Of a stretch of 64,000 bases of DNA, positions 18,473 to 28,246 are shown piece after piece; the stretch's first letter is position 1, and each line of letters begins with the position of its first letter. A model generated the notes under the pieces. That model made no database searches. It had not been told where the DNA came from and was given only the letters and a program-made list of their open reading frames with translations. Made by a program: the position numbers and the translations under genes. This DNA comes from Salipiger sp. IMCC34102 (GTDB lineage: Bacteria; Pseudomonadota; Alphaproteobacteria; Rhodobacterales; Rhodobacteraceae): positions 43,163-107,162 of the forward strand of contig NZ_SELQ01000009.1 of NCBI RefSeq assembly GCF_004145405.1, written 5' to 3'.

Positions 18473-19783
18473 ATGAACATGCAAGCCAGCGGCGTCGTGG
18501 CACCGCCGCGCCCGAAATCCTTGGCCGAGATGCAGCTGCCGCTGCCGATGATGCGCGACATACTGATCAAGACCATGTTCCGCATGAGCGCCACGCAGGC
18601 CTCTGACATCGCGGGGCAGATCTGCCTGCCGATCAACGTCACGCAAGAGCTGATCGACATGGCCCGCGGCCAGCTTTTGCTGGAGGCGACCGGCACGCTG
18701 TCGGCCACCGCCGGCAACGAGATGGGGTATCAGCTGACGGAAGCCGGCCGCGCGCGGGCGGCGGATGCGCTCAAGCAATCGGAATACTTCGGCGCCATGC
18801 CGGTCCCGCTGGATGTCTACAGCGCGCAGATCAAGCGCCAGTCGATCCGCAACATCCAGGTCTCGCGCGCCCGGCTCGAAGAGGCGATGGGCGATCTGAT
18901 CCTGCCGCCCGCGCTGATCGGAAGCCTTGGCCCCGCCGTCAGCTCCGGCCGGTCGGTGCTGATGTACGGGCCCCCCGGCAACGGAAAATCCTCGATCTCG
19001 AACGGGATCCGCGACGCGCTGGGCGACAAGATCTACGTGCCGCGCGCGATCGAATACTCGGGCCAGGTCATCACGGTCTACGACCCGATCGTCCATTCCC
19101 AGGCCGAGGCCGAGGTGCAGGACCCGAATTCGCTGCGCCGCACCACGGGCATGTTCGACACCCGCTACGTCCGTTGCGAACGTCCCACCGTCATCACCGG
19201 CGGCGAGCTGTCGCTCGACATGCTGGACCTTGTCTACAATCCCACCGCGCGGACCTATCAGGCCCCGCTGCAACTGAAATCCTCCGGCGGGGTCTTCATC
19301 GTCGACGACCTCGGCCGGCAGGCGGAACCACCGCAGAGCCTGGTGAACCGCTGGATCGTTCCGCTGGAGGAAAACAAGGACATCCTCGCGCTTCAATCCG
19401 GAGAGAAGTTCGAGGTCCCCTTCGACACGCTGGTGATCTTCTCGACCAACTTCCACCCCAACGCGATCTTCGACCAGGCCGCGTTGCGGCGGATCTTCTT
19501 CAAGATCAAGATCGACGGGCCCAGTCAGGAGGATTTCATCAAGATCTTCAGCCTGGTCGCCCGCAAGAAGAACATGCCCCTCGACGAGAGGACGCTCGTG
19601 CATCTTCTCAAGGATCTCTACCCGCAGATCGACAACGTCTACGCCAACTACCAGCCGGTGTTCCTCATCGACCAGATGATCGCGATCTGCGATTTCGAGG
19701 GGCTGCCCTACCAGATGACGCCGGAACTGATGGACCGGGCCTGGGCCAACATGTTCGTCAAGGAAGAGGAGATCACCCGCTGA
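18473..19783 (+). CDS. AAA-type ATPase linked to the tad locus
   Basis: This is a 436-residue cytoplasmic P-loop ATPase of a family found next to tad genes in Rhodobacterales but without an established job. The N-terminal 100 residues form a helical, winged-helix-like region (MRDILIKTMFRMSATQASDIA). Walker A is MYGPPGNGKSSISNGIR near residue 170. Walker B is probably GGVFIVDDLGRQ, and LVIFSTNFHPNAIFD with ALRRIFFKIKI resembles sensor 1 and the arginine finger. AAGGTC precedes the ATG. It lies 85 bases after cpaA in the same direction. A remodelling role in pilus biogenesis, or regulation by ATP-driven assembly, is inferred only from location. Confidence 0.8.
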   Translation: MNMQASGVVAPPRPKSLAEMQLPLPMMRDILIKTMFRMSATQASDIAGQICLPINVTQELIDMARGQLLLEATGTLSATAGNEMGYQLTEAGRARAADALKQSEYFGAMPVPLDVYSAQIKRQSIRNIQVSRARLEEAMGDLILPPALIGSLGPAVSSGRSVLMYGPPGNGKSSISNGIRDALGDKIYVPRAIEYSGQVITVYDPIVHSQAEAEVQDPNSLRRTTGMFDTRYVRCERPTVITGGELSLDMLDLVYNPTARTYQAPLQLKSSGGVFIVDDLGRQAEPPQSLVNRWIVPLEENKDILALQSGEKFEVPFDTLVIFSTNFHPNAIFDQAALRRIFFKIKIDGPSQEDFIKIFSLVARKKNMPLDERTLVHLLKDLYPQIDNVYANYQPVFLIDQMIAICDFEGLPYQMTPELMDRAWANMFVKEEEITR

Positions 19784-19819
19784 CTTGACGCCGGCCCCCG
19801 CGCGGCCCACTTCGGGGGC

Positions 19820-22219
19820 ATGGACCTGCCCCCGCTCTTTCACGACTGGTTCGCGCAGCGCGGCTGGTCGGTCCACCCGCACCAGCAGGCGATGCTGGAC
19901 CGCGCCGATGCCCCTGCCCTGCTGCTGATCGCCCCCACCGGTGGCGGCAAGACGCTGGCCGGTTTCCTGCCAACCCTGGCCGAATTGGCCGATGGGGGCC
20001 ACGCAGGTCTGCATACGCTCTACGTCTCGCCGCTCAAGGCGCTGGCCGCCGATATCAAGCGCAACCTCGGCACCCCGATCGAGGAGATGGGCCTGCCGAT
20101 CCGGGTCGAGGACCGCACCGGCGACACCAGTGCCACGGCGAAGAAGCGCCAGCGGGCCGACCCGCCGCACATCCTTCTGACGACCCCCGAGAGCCTGGCC
20201 TTGCTGACGTCCTACGAGGACGCGCCGCGCATCTTCGCGGGCCTGCAGCGCATCGTGGTGGACGAAATCCACGCGCTTGCGGAAAGCAAACGCGGCGATC
20301 AGTTGATGCTCGCCCTGTCGCGTCTGCAGGCGCTCTGTCCCGACCTGCGGCGCGTGGGCCTTTCGGCCACCGTCGAGGATCCCGGTGCCATCGCCCGGGG
20401 CCTGGCCTGTCACCCCGACCCGTGCGAGATCCTCTACGCCGATCCCGGTCCGGCCGCCGACATCTCGATGCTTGTGACCGACGAGCGCCCCCCCTGGGCG
20501 GGCGGTAATGCGCGATATTCGATCCCGGCGGTCCTGGAACAGGTCAAGCAGCACAAGACCACGCTGATCTTTCACAACACCCGCGCGCAGGCCGAGATCT
20601 TCTTTCACAACCTCTGGCTCGCCAACGATACCGATCTGCCCATCGGTATCCACCACGGCAGTCTCGACCGCGACCAGCGCATGAAGGTCGAGGCGGCGAT
20701 GGTGCGCGGGGATCTGCGTGCGATCGTCTGCACCGGCTCGCTCGATCTCGGCATCGACTGGGGCGACGTGGACCTCGTGATCCAGATCGGCGCGCCCAAG
20801 AACGTCAAACGCCTGATCCAGCGCATCGGCCGCGCCAACCACCGCTACAACGCGCCCTCGAAGGCGCTTCTGGTTCCCGCCAATCGCTTCGAGGTGGTCG
20901 AATGCGTGGCCGCACTGGAAGCCGCGCGGGAAAACGACCTTGACGGTGATCCCAAGGGGCCCGGCCCGCGCGATGTGCTGTGCCAGCACATCCTGATCCG
21001 CGCCTGCGCCGGGCCGTTCGACGCGGACGCCCTGTATGCCGAGGTCCGCACCGTCGGGGCCTACGCCGACCTCACCCGGGCCGAATTCGACGATTGCCTG
21101 GAGTTCTGCGCCACGGGTGGCTACGCGCTGCAGGCCTACGATCGTTGGAAGCGCCTTCTTTCGCGGGACGGTCTCTGGCAATTGCGCGATCCCCGCGCCA
21201 GCCGCGACATCCGCATGAACATCGGGACGATCCAGGACACCGATACGCTGAAAGTGCGTCTCAAAGGGGCCTACAAACCGCTGGGCGAGATCGAGGAAGG
21301 CTTCGCCGCCCAGTTGACGCAAGGCGACACCTTCCTCATCGGTGGAGAGATCGTGCGCTACGAAGGCCTGCGCGAGGTCAGCGTCGAGGTCACGCGCCGG
21401 GCCGACAAGCCGCCGAAGATCGCGACCTTCGCGGGCACGAAGTTCGCGACGTCCACGCAGCTGTCGCAACGCATTCTGCGCATGTTCCAGCAGGATCGCT
21501 GGCCGGAACTTCCGGCCCATACCGCCGAATGGCTGCACCTGCAGCGCGAGATAAGCCACATGCCACAGGCCGACCGCATCCTGGTCGAGAGCTTTCCCCA
21601 CGATGGGCGCGCGCATACCTGTTTCTACGGTTTCGCGGGCCGCAACGCGCAGCAGACGCTGGGTCTGCTGCTGACGAAGCGGATGGAGGAAGAGGGGCTC
21701 GACCCCTTGGGGTTCGTCTCGACCGACTACGCGACGCTGGTTTGGGGGCTGCAACCCGTGCCCGATCCCGCGCCGCTTTTCGACGAAGCCGCGATGCGCG
21801 ACGGTTTCGCCGACTGGCTTGCGGGCAACGCGGTCATGAAGCGGACCTTCCGCGCAAGCGCCACCATCGCGGGGCTGATCCAGCGCAACTTGCCGCAGGC
21901 ACGCAAGTCCGGGCGCCAGGCGACATTTTCGTCCGACATCCTGTATGACACCTTGTCGAAATATGACCCCGACCACCTGATGCTTCAGATCACCCGGGAA
22001 GAAGCCCTGCGCGGTCTTGTCGATTTCGGCCGGATCGAGGAGTTGCTGACCCGTACCGCGGGCCGCGTCGATCACGTCACCCTGACCAGGCCGACTCCGC
22101 TTGCGGCCCCCTTGCTGCTGGAGGCGGGACGAATCCCCGTCGCCGGGGCAGGCCGCGAACGCCTCATGGAAGAGACGGCGGCACGCCTCATGCAGGATGC
22201 CGGAATCGCCGACCTCTGA
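19820..22219 (+). CDS. Ligase-associated DEXH-box helicase (Lhr-like)
   Basis: This 799-residue superfamily-2 helicase belongs to the group that travels with an ATP-dependent DNA ligase, an exonuclease and the PdeM phosphoesterase in a DNA-damage response cassette. Walker A is IAPTGGGKTLAGF at about residues 37-49 and the DEXH box is VVDEIHALAESKRGD. Motif III (VGLSATVED), motif IV (TLIFHNTRAQAE) and motif VI (RLIQRIGRANHRY) are all present. The C-terminal half carries the Lhr-core winged-helix and beta-barrel regions. The ATG has GGGGGC just upstream. It is followed by pdeM after 38 bases. The ligase and exonuclease genes are not in this window. Confidence 0.9.
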   Translation: MDLPPLFHDWFAQRGWSVHPHQQAMLDRADAPALLLIAPTGGGKTLAGFLPTLAELADGGHAGLHTLYVSPLKALAADIKRNLGTPIEEMGLPIRVEDRTGDTSATAKKRQRADPPHILLTTPESLALLTSYEDAPRIFAGLQRIVVDEIHALAESKRGDQLMLALSRLQALCPDLRRVGLSATVEDPGAIARGLACHPDPCEILYADPGPAADISMLVTDERPPWAGGNARYSIPAVLEQVKQHKTTLIFHNTRAQAEIFFHNLWLANDTDLPIGIHHGSLDRDQRMKVEAAMVRGDLRAIVCTGSLDLGIDWGDVDLVIQIGAPKNVKRLIQRIGRANHRYNAPSKALLVPANRFEVVECVAALEAARENDLDGDPKGPGPRDVLCQHILIRACAGPFDADALYAEVRTVGAYADLTRAEFDDCLEFCATGGYALQAYDRWKRLLSRDGLWQLRDPRASRDIRMNIGTIQDTDTLKVRLKGAYKPLGEIEEGFAAQLTQGDTFLIGGEIVRYEGLREVSVEVTRRADKPPKIATFAGTKFATSTQLSQRILRMFQQDRWPELPAHTAEWLHLQREISHMPQADRILVESFPHDGRAHTCFYGFAGRNAQQTLGLLLTKRMEEEGLDPLGFVSTDYATLVWGLQPVPDPAPLFDEAAMRDGFADWLAGNAVMKRTFRASATIAGLIQRNLPQARKSGRQATFSSDILYDTLSKYDPDHLMLQITREEALRGLVDFGRIEELLTRTAGRVDHVTLTRPTPLAAPLLLEAGRIPVAGAGRERLMEETAARLMQDAGIADL

Positions 22220-22257
22220 GCCTTGCAAACGGATCAATTCGGGCGCAGGAACGGAGC

Positions 22258-22953
22258 ATGAACGCCTACGACTTCACCTTTTGCAATCAACGACTCTCCG
22301 CTCTCCCCTCCGGCGCATTGTGGTGGCCCGCACGCCGCCTTCTGTGTGTTTCTGACCTGCATCTGTGCAAATCCGACCGCGTCGCACGCCGTTCGGGCCA
22401 GATGCTGCCACCCTATGAGACCGCGGAAACCCTCGCGCGACTCTCGGCGGACGTGGCGCGGACTGATCCGGCCACCGTCGTCTGCCTCGGAGACAGTTTC
22501 GACGATTTGAATGCCGCCTTGTCGATTTCGGACAAGGACGCGGAAACCATCGCGACCTTGCAGGCGGGCCGCGACTGGATCTGGATCGTGGGGAACCACG
22601 ATCCGGGCCCCGTCGAATTTGCGGGAAGCCACCTGGGCGAATATTCAGCCCTCGTGCTAACCTTTCGCCACATCGCCGGGGCGGGGCCGGATATCTCGGG
22701 TCACTATCATCCCAAGCATGGGATACCCGGCGCGGGCGCGGCCAGACCTTGCTTCATGTTCGACGAAAGCCGACTGATCCTTCCCGCCTATGGCGCATAC
22801 ACTGGCGGGTTGCACGCGACCGACCCGGTCATCGCGCGGCTTTTCGGGCCGAAACCTTGCGCCATCCTCACGGGGCGCAAGGCGATCTGCGTACCGGTCA
22901 GACCGTCAGGCCTTCGGGCTCGGTCAGGCCGTTCGCGCGGCAACAGGCCGTGA
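22258..22953 (+). CDS. pdeM: PdeM, ligase-associated calcineurin-like phosphoesterase
   Basis: PdeM is a metallophosphoesterase described as a DNA endonuclease in the ligase-associated repair cassette. The metal-binding motifs are in order: [29 protein letters not shown] and [10 protein letters not shown]. These give the two-metal site of the calcineurin fold. AGGAACGGAGC precedes the ATG. The protein has 231 residues; the last twenty or so are Arg/Ser-rich ([13 protein letters not shown]) and are encoded antisense to the end of folD, so they look like a run-on past the usual end near KAICVPVR. The metal-ligand region is complete, so activity is not obviously affected. Confidence 0.88.
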   Translation: MNAYDFTFCNQRLSALPSGALWWPARRLLCVSDLHLCKSDRVARRSGQMLPPYETAETLARLSADVARTDPATVVCLGDSFDDLNAALSISDKDAETIATLQAGRDWIWIVGNHDPGPVEFAGSHLGEYSALVLTFRHIAGAGPDISGHYHPKHGIPGAGAARPCFMFDESRLILPAYGAYTGGLHATDPVIARLFGPKPCAILTGRKAICVPVRPSGLRARSGRSRGNRP

Positions 22954-23776
22954 CCGTGTTAGCGAGCAAGCATGCGATGGTCATCGGACCGACCCCGCCC
23001 GGCACCGGCGTGATCGCGCCCGCCACCTTCGACGCGCTCGCGTAGTCCACGTCCCCGACAAGCCCGTCCTCGGTGCGGTTGATTCCCACGTCGATCACCG
23101 TCGCGCCGGGTTTGATCCAGTCCCCCGTCACCATCTTCGGACGACCGACGGCGGCCACCACGATATCGGCACGGCGCACGACATCGGCGAGGTCCTTGGT
23201 TCGCGAATGCGCGATGGTCACGGTGCAGCTATCGCCCAGCAGAAGCTGCGCCATCGGCTTGCCGACGATGTTCGACCGGCCGATCACCACCGCATCCAAT
23301 CCCGACAAGGACCCGTGGTGAGCGCGCAGCATCATCAGGCAACCGAGAGGCGTGCAGGGCACCATCGCTTTCTGGCCAGTGCCCAGAAGGCCGACGTTCG
23401 AAATGTGAAATCCATCGACGTCCTTTTCCGGGTCGATCGCCGCCAAAACCTTCGCTTCGTCCATATGCTTGGGCAAGGGCAGTTGAACCAGGATACCGTG
23501 AACCTCCGGATTGGCGTTCAGGTCGGCGACGAGGGTCAGCACCTCTTCCTCGGCGGCGTCCGCATCCAGGCGGTGTTCCAGCGACAGCATGCCGACCGCT
23601 TTCGTCATCTTGCCCTTCGATTTCACGTAGACCTGGCTTGCGGGATCCTCGCCCACGAGGACAACGGCCAGCCCCGGCGTGATACCGTGTTCGTCCTTCA
23701 GGCGGGTGACGTGGGTCGCGACCTTCTCGCGCACGTTCGCCGCGAAGGCCTTTCCGTCGATTACTGTCGCCGTCAT
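22898..23776 (-). CDS. folD: FolD, methylene-THF dehydrogenase/cyclohydrolase
   Basis: FolD interconverts 5,10-methylene-, methenyl- and 10-formyl-tetrahydrofolate with NADP. The N-terminal block [19 protein letters not shown] contains the catalytic tyrosine and lysine of [18 protein letters not shown] and [12 protein letters not shown] follow, then the nucleotide-binding [17 protein letters not shown] and the terminal [17 protein letters not shown]. The ATG at 23776 is chosen because AAAGGTG lies nine bases upstream and the protein then starts at the family's usual position; the open frame extends further upstream only as an untypical Arg/Pro-rich stretch. It is 292 residues long. Its 3' end overlaps that of pdeM by 56 bases, tail to tail. 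Confidence 0.95.
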   Translation of the reverse strand: MTATVIDGKAFAANVREKVATHVTRLKDEHGITPGLAVVLVGEDPASQVYVKSKGKMTKAVGMLSLEHRLDADAAEEEVLTLVADLNANPEVHGILVQLPLPKHMDEAKVLAAIDPEKDVDGFHISNVGLLGTGQKAMVPCTPLGCLMMLRAHHGSLSGLDAVVIGRSNIVGKPMAQLLLGDSCTVTIAHSRTKDLADVVRRADIVVAAVGRPKMVTGDWIKPGATVIDVGINRTEDGLVGDVDYASASKVAGAITPVPGGVGPMTIACLLANTVTACCRANGLTEPEGLTV

Positions 23777-24379
23777 CTGGACACCTTTCGTATGGGACGA
23801 TGGGCGGGGCGCCATGGCCCACAGAGGGGCAATAGCGCCGAACCACCGGCAGGACAAACCTTCGATCCGCGAAGGCTTCCTCGGCGCAACCCTAGGTTCG
23901 CCCATTCGCGTTTTCCCGCGATTTGCGACGTTCCGATCCCGAAAATCGGCCCGTGGCGTAAAAACCCAATGCTGTAGCTCTTCCGCGCTGTTCGCAGGCA
24001 GCCCGACCGCTCATGAGGATGTCCCGATCACCAGCAACGACCGTGAGGACTGGACCGATCCGAGGCTTTGCACCCAATCCGGTGTATCCGCGGAGCCGGT
24101 GCGAGAAGACGACGAAGGAACCGTCCGCACAGATCGAAAAACGCCTCAGCGACGGCGGCGGCGTCAGCCGTGACGCGTGCATGAACCGCGCAGAAAGCTA
24201 CGAAGACGACATGTCGCGAGGGAATGCCCGCTTCGACGGCATAAACCGCTAGACCGATGTCACCTTGCCGCGCGAGGACTTCGATGCAGCCCAGGTTGCG
24301 CGCATCGATCCTGCGATGGATCGCCTCACCGATCGCAGCACGGCGTGCGGGGGAACATCTGATAGGAAAATGCCAGTGA
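23777..24379. other. About 600 bases without a recognised gene
   Basis: This region lies between the start of folD and the end of the MOSC gene. Several short open frames exist, the longest on the minus strand at 24028-24411 (127 codons, overlapping the MOSC 3' end) and on the plus strand at 24013-24252. Neither has a convincing ribosome site or a recognisable family. The right part has no hairpin followed by a T-run. The folD promoter is expected just above 23777. It may hold decayed coding sequence, but nothing certain can be read. Confidence 0.4.
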
Positions 24380-24961
24380 TCAGGGCGCCCAGGCCCTCTG
24401 GGTGGGGACATGAAGCGTCACCGTCTCGCCCCGGCGCAATGTACCTGGACGTTCCACCCAAGCGGTTACACCGCGCCGCGCTTTCGCCGCCGCCTTGAAC
24501 CCTTTCCCGTGCCCCGGGCGGGCCTCCTCGATGGTCTTCGCGACCAAGGTGCAAGGCGCGTTCAGCATATCGACCACCAGCGTCACCCCGTCCGGCCCCT
24601 GCAGACGCGCGGATGGCGGCAGATGACTGAAATCGGCAATCCCCTCGACGACCACCGACGCACCGAGCCAGGCGGGATCCACCGTCTCGAGATCGAGAGC
24701 AGCGGCGATCTGCGCCAGTTCTTCCGCGCTGACGATCGAGATCTGGCGGACGTTCCGTATTTCCGTGCCGCGCGGATGCTGCCCCAGCACCCGAGAGCAG
24801 GACGGCCGTGTCAGGCCGGCATGGACCTCTGCCTCGAACCCGGCGAAGGTGAGCGGCATCTCCTCCAGCGGCTCGCCCACGATCTCCTGACGTTCGCGAT
24901 GCGGAACGCGCCCCAGCCAGGTGATCTGCGCTTGGTGCCTGGTTTTCTCCAAGGCCGCCAT
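24380..24961 (-). CDS. MOSC-domain protein
   Basis: MOSC domains occur in molybdenum-cofactor sulfurases and in small stand-alone proteins thought to handle sulfur transfer to metal centres. In this 193-residue protein the domain covers nearly all of the length. The blocks GFEAEVHAGLTRPSCSRVL, GTEIRNVRQISIVSAEEL, and VDPAWLGASVVVEGI with FSHLPPSARLQGP are characteristic. A cysteine in LNAPCTLVAKTIE matches the conserved MOSC cysteine region. Near the end, KGFKAAAKARRGVTAWVERPG completes the fold. The gene follows ftsH on the same strand across a strong terminator, so it probably has its own promoter. The substrate is unknown. Confidence 0.85.
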   Translation of the reverse strand: MAALEKTRHQAQITWLGRVPHRERQEIVGEPLEEMPLTFAGFEAEVHAGLTRPSCSRVLGQHPRGTEIRNVRQISIVSAEELAQIAAALDLETVDPAWLGASVVVEGIADFSHLPPSARLQGPDGVTLVVDMLNAPCTLVAKTIEEARPGHGKGFKAAAKARRGVTAWVERPGTLRRGETVTLHVPTQRAWAP

Positions 24962-24981
24962 GATCTTGCCTTTCGATGAAG

Positions 24982-25011
24982 AAACCCCCTGCCGTTTCCG
25001 GCAGGGGGTTT
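24982..25011 (-). terminator. Rho-independent terminator after ftsH
   Basis: AAACCCCCTGCCG at 24982-24994 pairs over 13 bases with CGGCAGGGGGTTT at 24999-25011 around a four-base loop. On the minus strand the stem ends in TTTCTTC, and on the plus strand in TTTT, so it can work in both directions. It begins eight bases after the ftsH stop codon and marks the end of the long minus-strand series. Confidence 0.88.
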
Positions 25012-25018
25012 TGTCCGA

Positions 25019-26926
25019 TCAGGTGGAGGGTTCTGGTTCCAAGCCACCGTCGGACGACGGTTTCTTGGTCTTCGGCACCGAGGGGATCATGTTCCCGCCC
25101 GAGGGCGGAAGATCATCCGCATCGTCGCCACGGTTCAATGTCTCGCCCGCGATCACGCGCGTGATCTCGTTGCCGGTCAGCGTTTCGTATTCCAGCAAGC
25201 CCTGCGCGAGCCGTTCCAGATCATCCTTCTTCTCGGTCAGGATCCGCTTCGCGGTCTGGTAGCCGGTGTCGATGATCTCCTTCACCTTGTCGTCGATGAC
25301 CTTCTGGGTGTCGGCAGAATGGTTCGTTCCCCCGCCGTAGTTGCCAAGATAGCTGTTCTGCTCGTTGGCGTAGTCAACGAAGCCCAGCTCCTCGGCATAG
25401 CCGAACTGCGTGACCATAGCGCGGGCGATCTTCGAGACCTGCTGGATGTCCGAGGCCGCGCCCGAGGTCACGTTGTCCTTGCCGAAGATCAACTCCTCGG
25501 CCACGCGGCCCCCCATCGCCATGGCGATCTTGGAGGTGTACTTCGTCCAGCTCACGCTCAACTGGTCGCGCTCCGGCAGGCTGAGGACCAGCCCCAGCGC
25601 ACGCCCGCGCGGGATGATCGTGGCCTTGTGGATCGGATCGTGTTGCGGGACGTTCAGGCCGACGATGGCATGACCGGCCTCGTGGTAGGCGGTCAGCTTC
25701 TTCTCGTCCTCGGTCATGACCATCGAGCGCCGCTCGGAGCCCATCATGACCTTGTCCTTCGCATTCTCGAAATCGGTCATGGTCACGAAGCGCCGGCCGA
25801 CGCGGGCCGCCATGAGGGCGGATTCGTTCACCAAATTCGCCAAGTCAGCGCCGGAGAATCCGGGCGTTCCGCGGGCGATGATGCGCAGGTCGACATCCGG
25901 ACCGAGCGGCACCTTGCGGGCGTGAACGCCAAGGATCTTCTCACGGCCCTTAATGTCCGGGTTGGGCACCTGCACCTGACGGTCGAACCGGCCCGGGCGC
26001 AGCAGCGCGGGGTCGAGCACATCGGGGCGGTTGGTCGCGGCGATGATGATGATGCCCTCATTGGCCTCGAAACCGTCCATTTCGACCAGAAGCTGGTTCA
26101 GCGTCTGCTCGCGCTCGTCGTTGCCGCCGCCGTAGCCTGCGCCACGCGACCGACCCACGGCGTCGATCTCGTCGATGAAGACGATGCATGGCGCGTTCTT
26201 CTTGGCTTGCTCGAACATGTCGCGCACGCGGGACGCGCCGACACCCACGAACATTTCGACGAAATCGGAGCCCGAGATGGTGAAGAAGGGCACGCCCGCC
26301 TCGCCCGCGATGGCGCGCGCCAGAAGCGTCTTACCGGTGCCCGGAGGGCCGACGAGCAACGCGCCCTTGGGGATCTTTCCGCCGAGGCGGCTGAACTTCT
26401 GCGGGTTGCGCAGGAATTCGACGATTTCCTCCAGCTCGTCCTTTGCCTCGTCGATGCCGGCGACCTCGTCGAAGGTGACGCGACCGTGCTTTTCGGTCAG
26501 CAGCTTCGCCTTCGATTTGCCGAAGCCCATGGCACCACCCTTACCGCCGCCCTGCATACGGTTCATGAAATAGATCCAGACGCCGATCAGCAGCACGAAG
26601 GGCAGCAAACCGATCAGGAAAGACGTCAGCCCCGATTGCTCCTGGCTTTGCGCCGTGACGGGAATATCTTCGCTGATGAGCAGGTTGGTCACTTCCGCGT
26701 CAGCGGGCATGATGGTGACGTAATCCTGGCCGTCCGTGCCGCGATAGCGGACCTGCTCTCCGTCGAGTGTCACGCTGGCGACCCCGTCGTTTTCGACGGC
26801 GCTGACGAATTCCGAGTAACTCTTGGTATTTCCCACGCCCGCCGTCGGACCGCTGAACAGGTTGAACAGCGTCAGCACCAGCAGGAAGAGGACGACCCAG
26901 AAGACGATATTACGTGCGTTGCCCAA
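25019..26926 (-). CDS. ftsH: FtsH, membrane-bound ATP-dependent zinc protease
   Basis: FtsH degrades membrane proteins and short-lived cytosolic regulators. Two membrane helices lie at about residues 7-25 and 103-121, with a small periplasmic domain between. The AAA module has Walker A GPPGTGKT (193-200), Walker [14 protein letters not shown] and the second region of homology ending RPGRFDRQV. The zinc site is HEAGH at residues 415-419. The 635-residue length and the acidic C-terminal tail are normal. tilS lies 81 bases upstream on the same strand, a classic tilS-ftsH arrangement. A strong terminator follows directly. Confidence 0.98.
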   Translation of the reverse strand: MGNARNIVFWVVLFLLVLTLFNLFSGPTAGVGNTKSYSEFVSAVENDGVASVTLDGEQVRYRGTDGQDYVTIMPADAEVTNLLISEDIPVTAQSQEQSGLTSFLIGLLPFVLLIGVWIYFMNRMQGGGKGGAMGFGKSKAKLLTEKHGRVTFDEVAGIDEAKDELEEIVEFLRNPQKFSRLGGKIPKGALLVGPPGTGKTLLARAIAGEAGVPFFTISGSDFVEMFVGVGASRVRDMFEQAKKNAPCIVFIDEIDAVGRSRGAGYGGGNDEREQTLNQLLVEMDGFEANEGIIIIAATNRPDVLDPALLRPGRFDRQVQVPNPDIKGREKILGVHARKVPLGPDVDLRIIARGTPGFSGADLANLVNESALMAARVGRRFVTMTDFENAKDKVMMGSERRSMVMTEDEKKLTAYHEAGHAIVGLNVPQHDPIHKATIIPRGRALGLVLSLPERDQLSVSWTKYTSKIAMAMGGRVAEELIFGKDNVTSGAASDIQQVSKIARAMVTQFGYAEELGFVDYANEQNSYLGNYGGGTNHSADTQKVIDDKVKEIIDTGYQTAKRILTEKKDDLERLAQGLLEYETLTGNEITRVIAGETLNRGDDADDLPPSGGNMIPSVPKTKKPSSDGGLEPEPST

Positions 26927-27007
26927 TGTTAGGCTCCTTGACGTCGGAAGATCGGCCCGGTGGTTCGGGCCAGGGTTCCCTCGTAGATAGAGATTTCCGT
27001 GCCGTCT

Positions 27008-28246
27008 TCAATGCACAAGCAAGTCTTGGGGAAAACTTCCGCCCAATCGATCTTTGAGATGGAAAGGCGGCCCGAATTGCAAGGCAGGACAGGCCAGCAG
27101 GCGTTCGCCCTCCCAGATGGAGGGCAAACCGGCGAGACACGCACGTGGCGGTGCGTCGTCGGGCCGCGGCCCAAGATGGGTCAATCCCGCCTCCCCCAGC
27201 GCGCGAAGGGTCAGGCCGGGGTCGATGGGACCCTCCACGCGCCAGCGGCCATCCCAGCGCAGATCCGCCGAAACGGCACGATCGCAGACGGCCTGCCATT
27301 CGCGTGACAGGAAGACGGTATCGCCTTTCGGCACGACGATCACGCCTTGCAGCGTCGCCGTCCCGCCGGAAAGGACGCGGTCGACAAGGTCCGTCAGCGC
27401 GCTCAACCGGGGACGATAGACTTGGCCCGATACGGTGCCGATCGCCCCGGCAAGGATCCTCAGCCTGGTTTCCTCCTCCACCGCCGATAGCCCGTCGCGG
27501 TCCAGTGCGACGCACCCTTGGATCGTATCGCGCAACAGACCGCGGGCGACCTGCAGGGCCCGGGCCCCAAGGGCTTCGCGGGCACGGGCCATGGCGTGGG
27601 TCGTGGCTGCCAACTTCTCGCTCTCCAATCCTTCCTGGCCGATCAATCGGCGCATGCGTACCCGCGCATAGGCCGGATCCTCGTTCGAGGGATCATCCGC
27701 GAAAGGAATGTTCAAAACTTTAAGATAGTGCCGCAATTCGGCGCGACCCACGTCCAGCAGGGGCCTCAGGATCCGCCAGTCCTCGATCGATGCAAGCGGC
27801 GACATCGCCGCCAGTCCGTCAACACCGGACCCACGGGCCAAGCGCATGAGCAGGGTTTCCGCCTGGTCGTCGCGGGTATGACCCATCAGCACGGTTCGCC
27901 CTTGCGCCCAGGTCCCGATCAACGCGCGACGGCCTCGACGGGCGGCGTCCTGCAGGTTTCCGGTCCGGTCCCAAGTCCAGTGCAAGGTCTCGTGCGGCAG
28001 GCCCAGGCCCGCGGCCTCGTCGGCGACCAGTTGCGCCTCCGCAGCACTTTCGGGCCGCAGCCCGTGATCCACCGTGACGACCGCCAGTCCGACCCCGTAG
28101 ACCCGCGCCCAATTCGCGCAAAGGTGCAGCATGGCCATGCTGTCCCCCCCGCCGGACACCGCCAATCCCAGCCTCGAGGGGAACCCGGGGCCTAGGGTTG
28201 CCCCCATCGCTTGCGCAAAGCGCTGCGGTAGCGGGGTCAGGGACAT
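27008..28246 (-). CDS. tilS: TilS, tRNA(Ile)-lysidine synthetase
   Basis: TilS converts the wobble cytidine of the CAU anticodon of a minor isoleucine tRNA to lysidine, so that it reads AUA. The PP-loop ATP-pyrophosphatase motif SGGGDSMAML is at about residues 31-40. The later blocks TVDHGLRPESAAEAQ, GHTRDDQAETLLMRLARGSG and RPLLDVGRAELRHYL are diagnostic. The C-terminal substrate domain is less conserved. The ATG overlaps the end of cpoB by ten bases, so translation is probably coupled. It has 412 residues. Confidence 0.93.
   Translation of the reverse strand: MSLTPLPQRFAQAMGATLGPGFPSRLGLAVSGGGDSMAMLHLCANWARVYGVGLAVVTVDHGLRPESAAEAQLVADEAAGLGLPHETLHWTWDRTGNLQDAARRGRRALIGTWAQGRTVLMGHTRDDQAETLLMRLARGSGVDGLAAMSPLASIEDWRILRPLLDVGRAELRHYLKVLNIPFADDPSNEDPAYARVRMRRLIGQEGLESEKLAATTHAMARAREALGARALQVARGLLRDTIQGCVALDRDGLSAVEEETRLRILAGAIGTVSGQVYRPRLSALTDLVDRVLSGGTATLQGVIVVPKGDTVFLSREWQAVCDRAVSADLRWDGRWRVEGPIDPGLTLRALGEAGLTHLGPRPDDAPPRACLAGLPSIWEGERLLACPALQFGPPFHLKDRLGGSFPQDLLVH

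Noticed and set aside
18425..22237. A 1270-codon minus-strand open frame
   Set aside because: It is antisense to the AAA ATPase and the helicase, both clear by motifs; its composition is that of a mirrored frame.
24028..24411. A 127-codon minus-strand frame as a real gene
   Set aside because: There is no ribosome site or recognised family, and it overlaps the end of the MOSC gene. It is kept only as a possibility in the region note.
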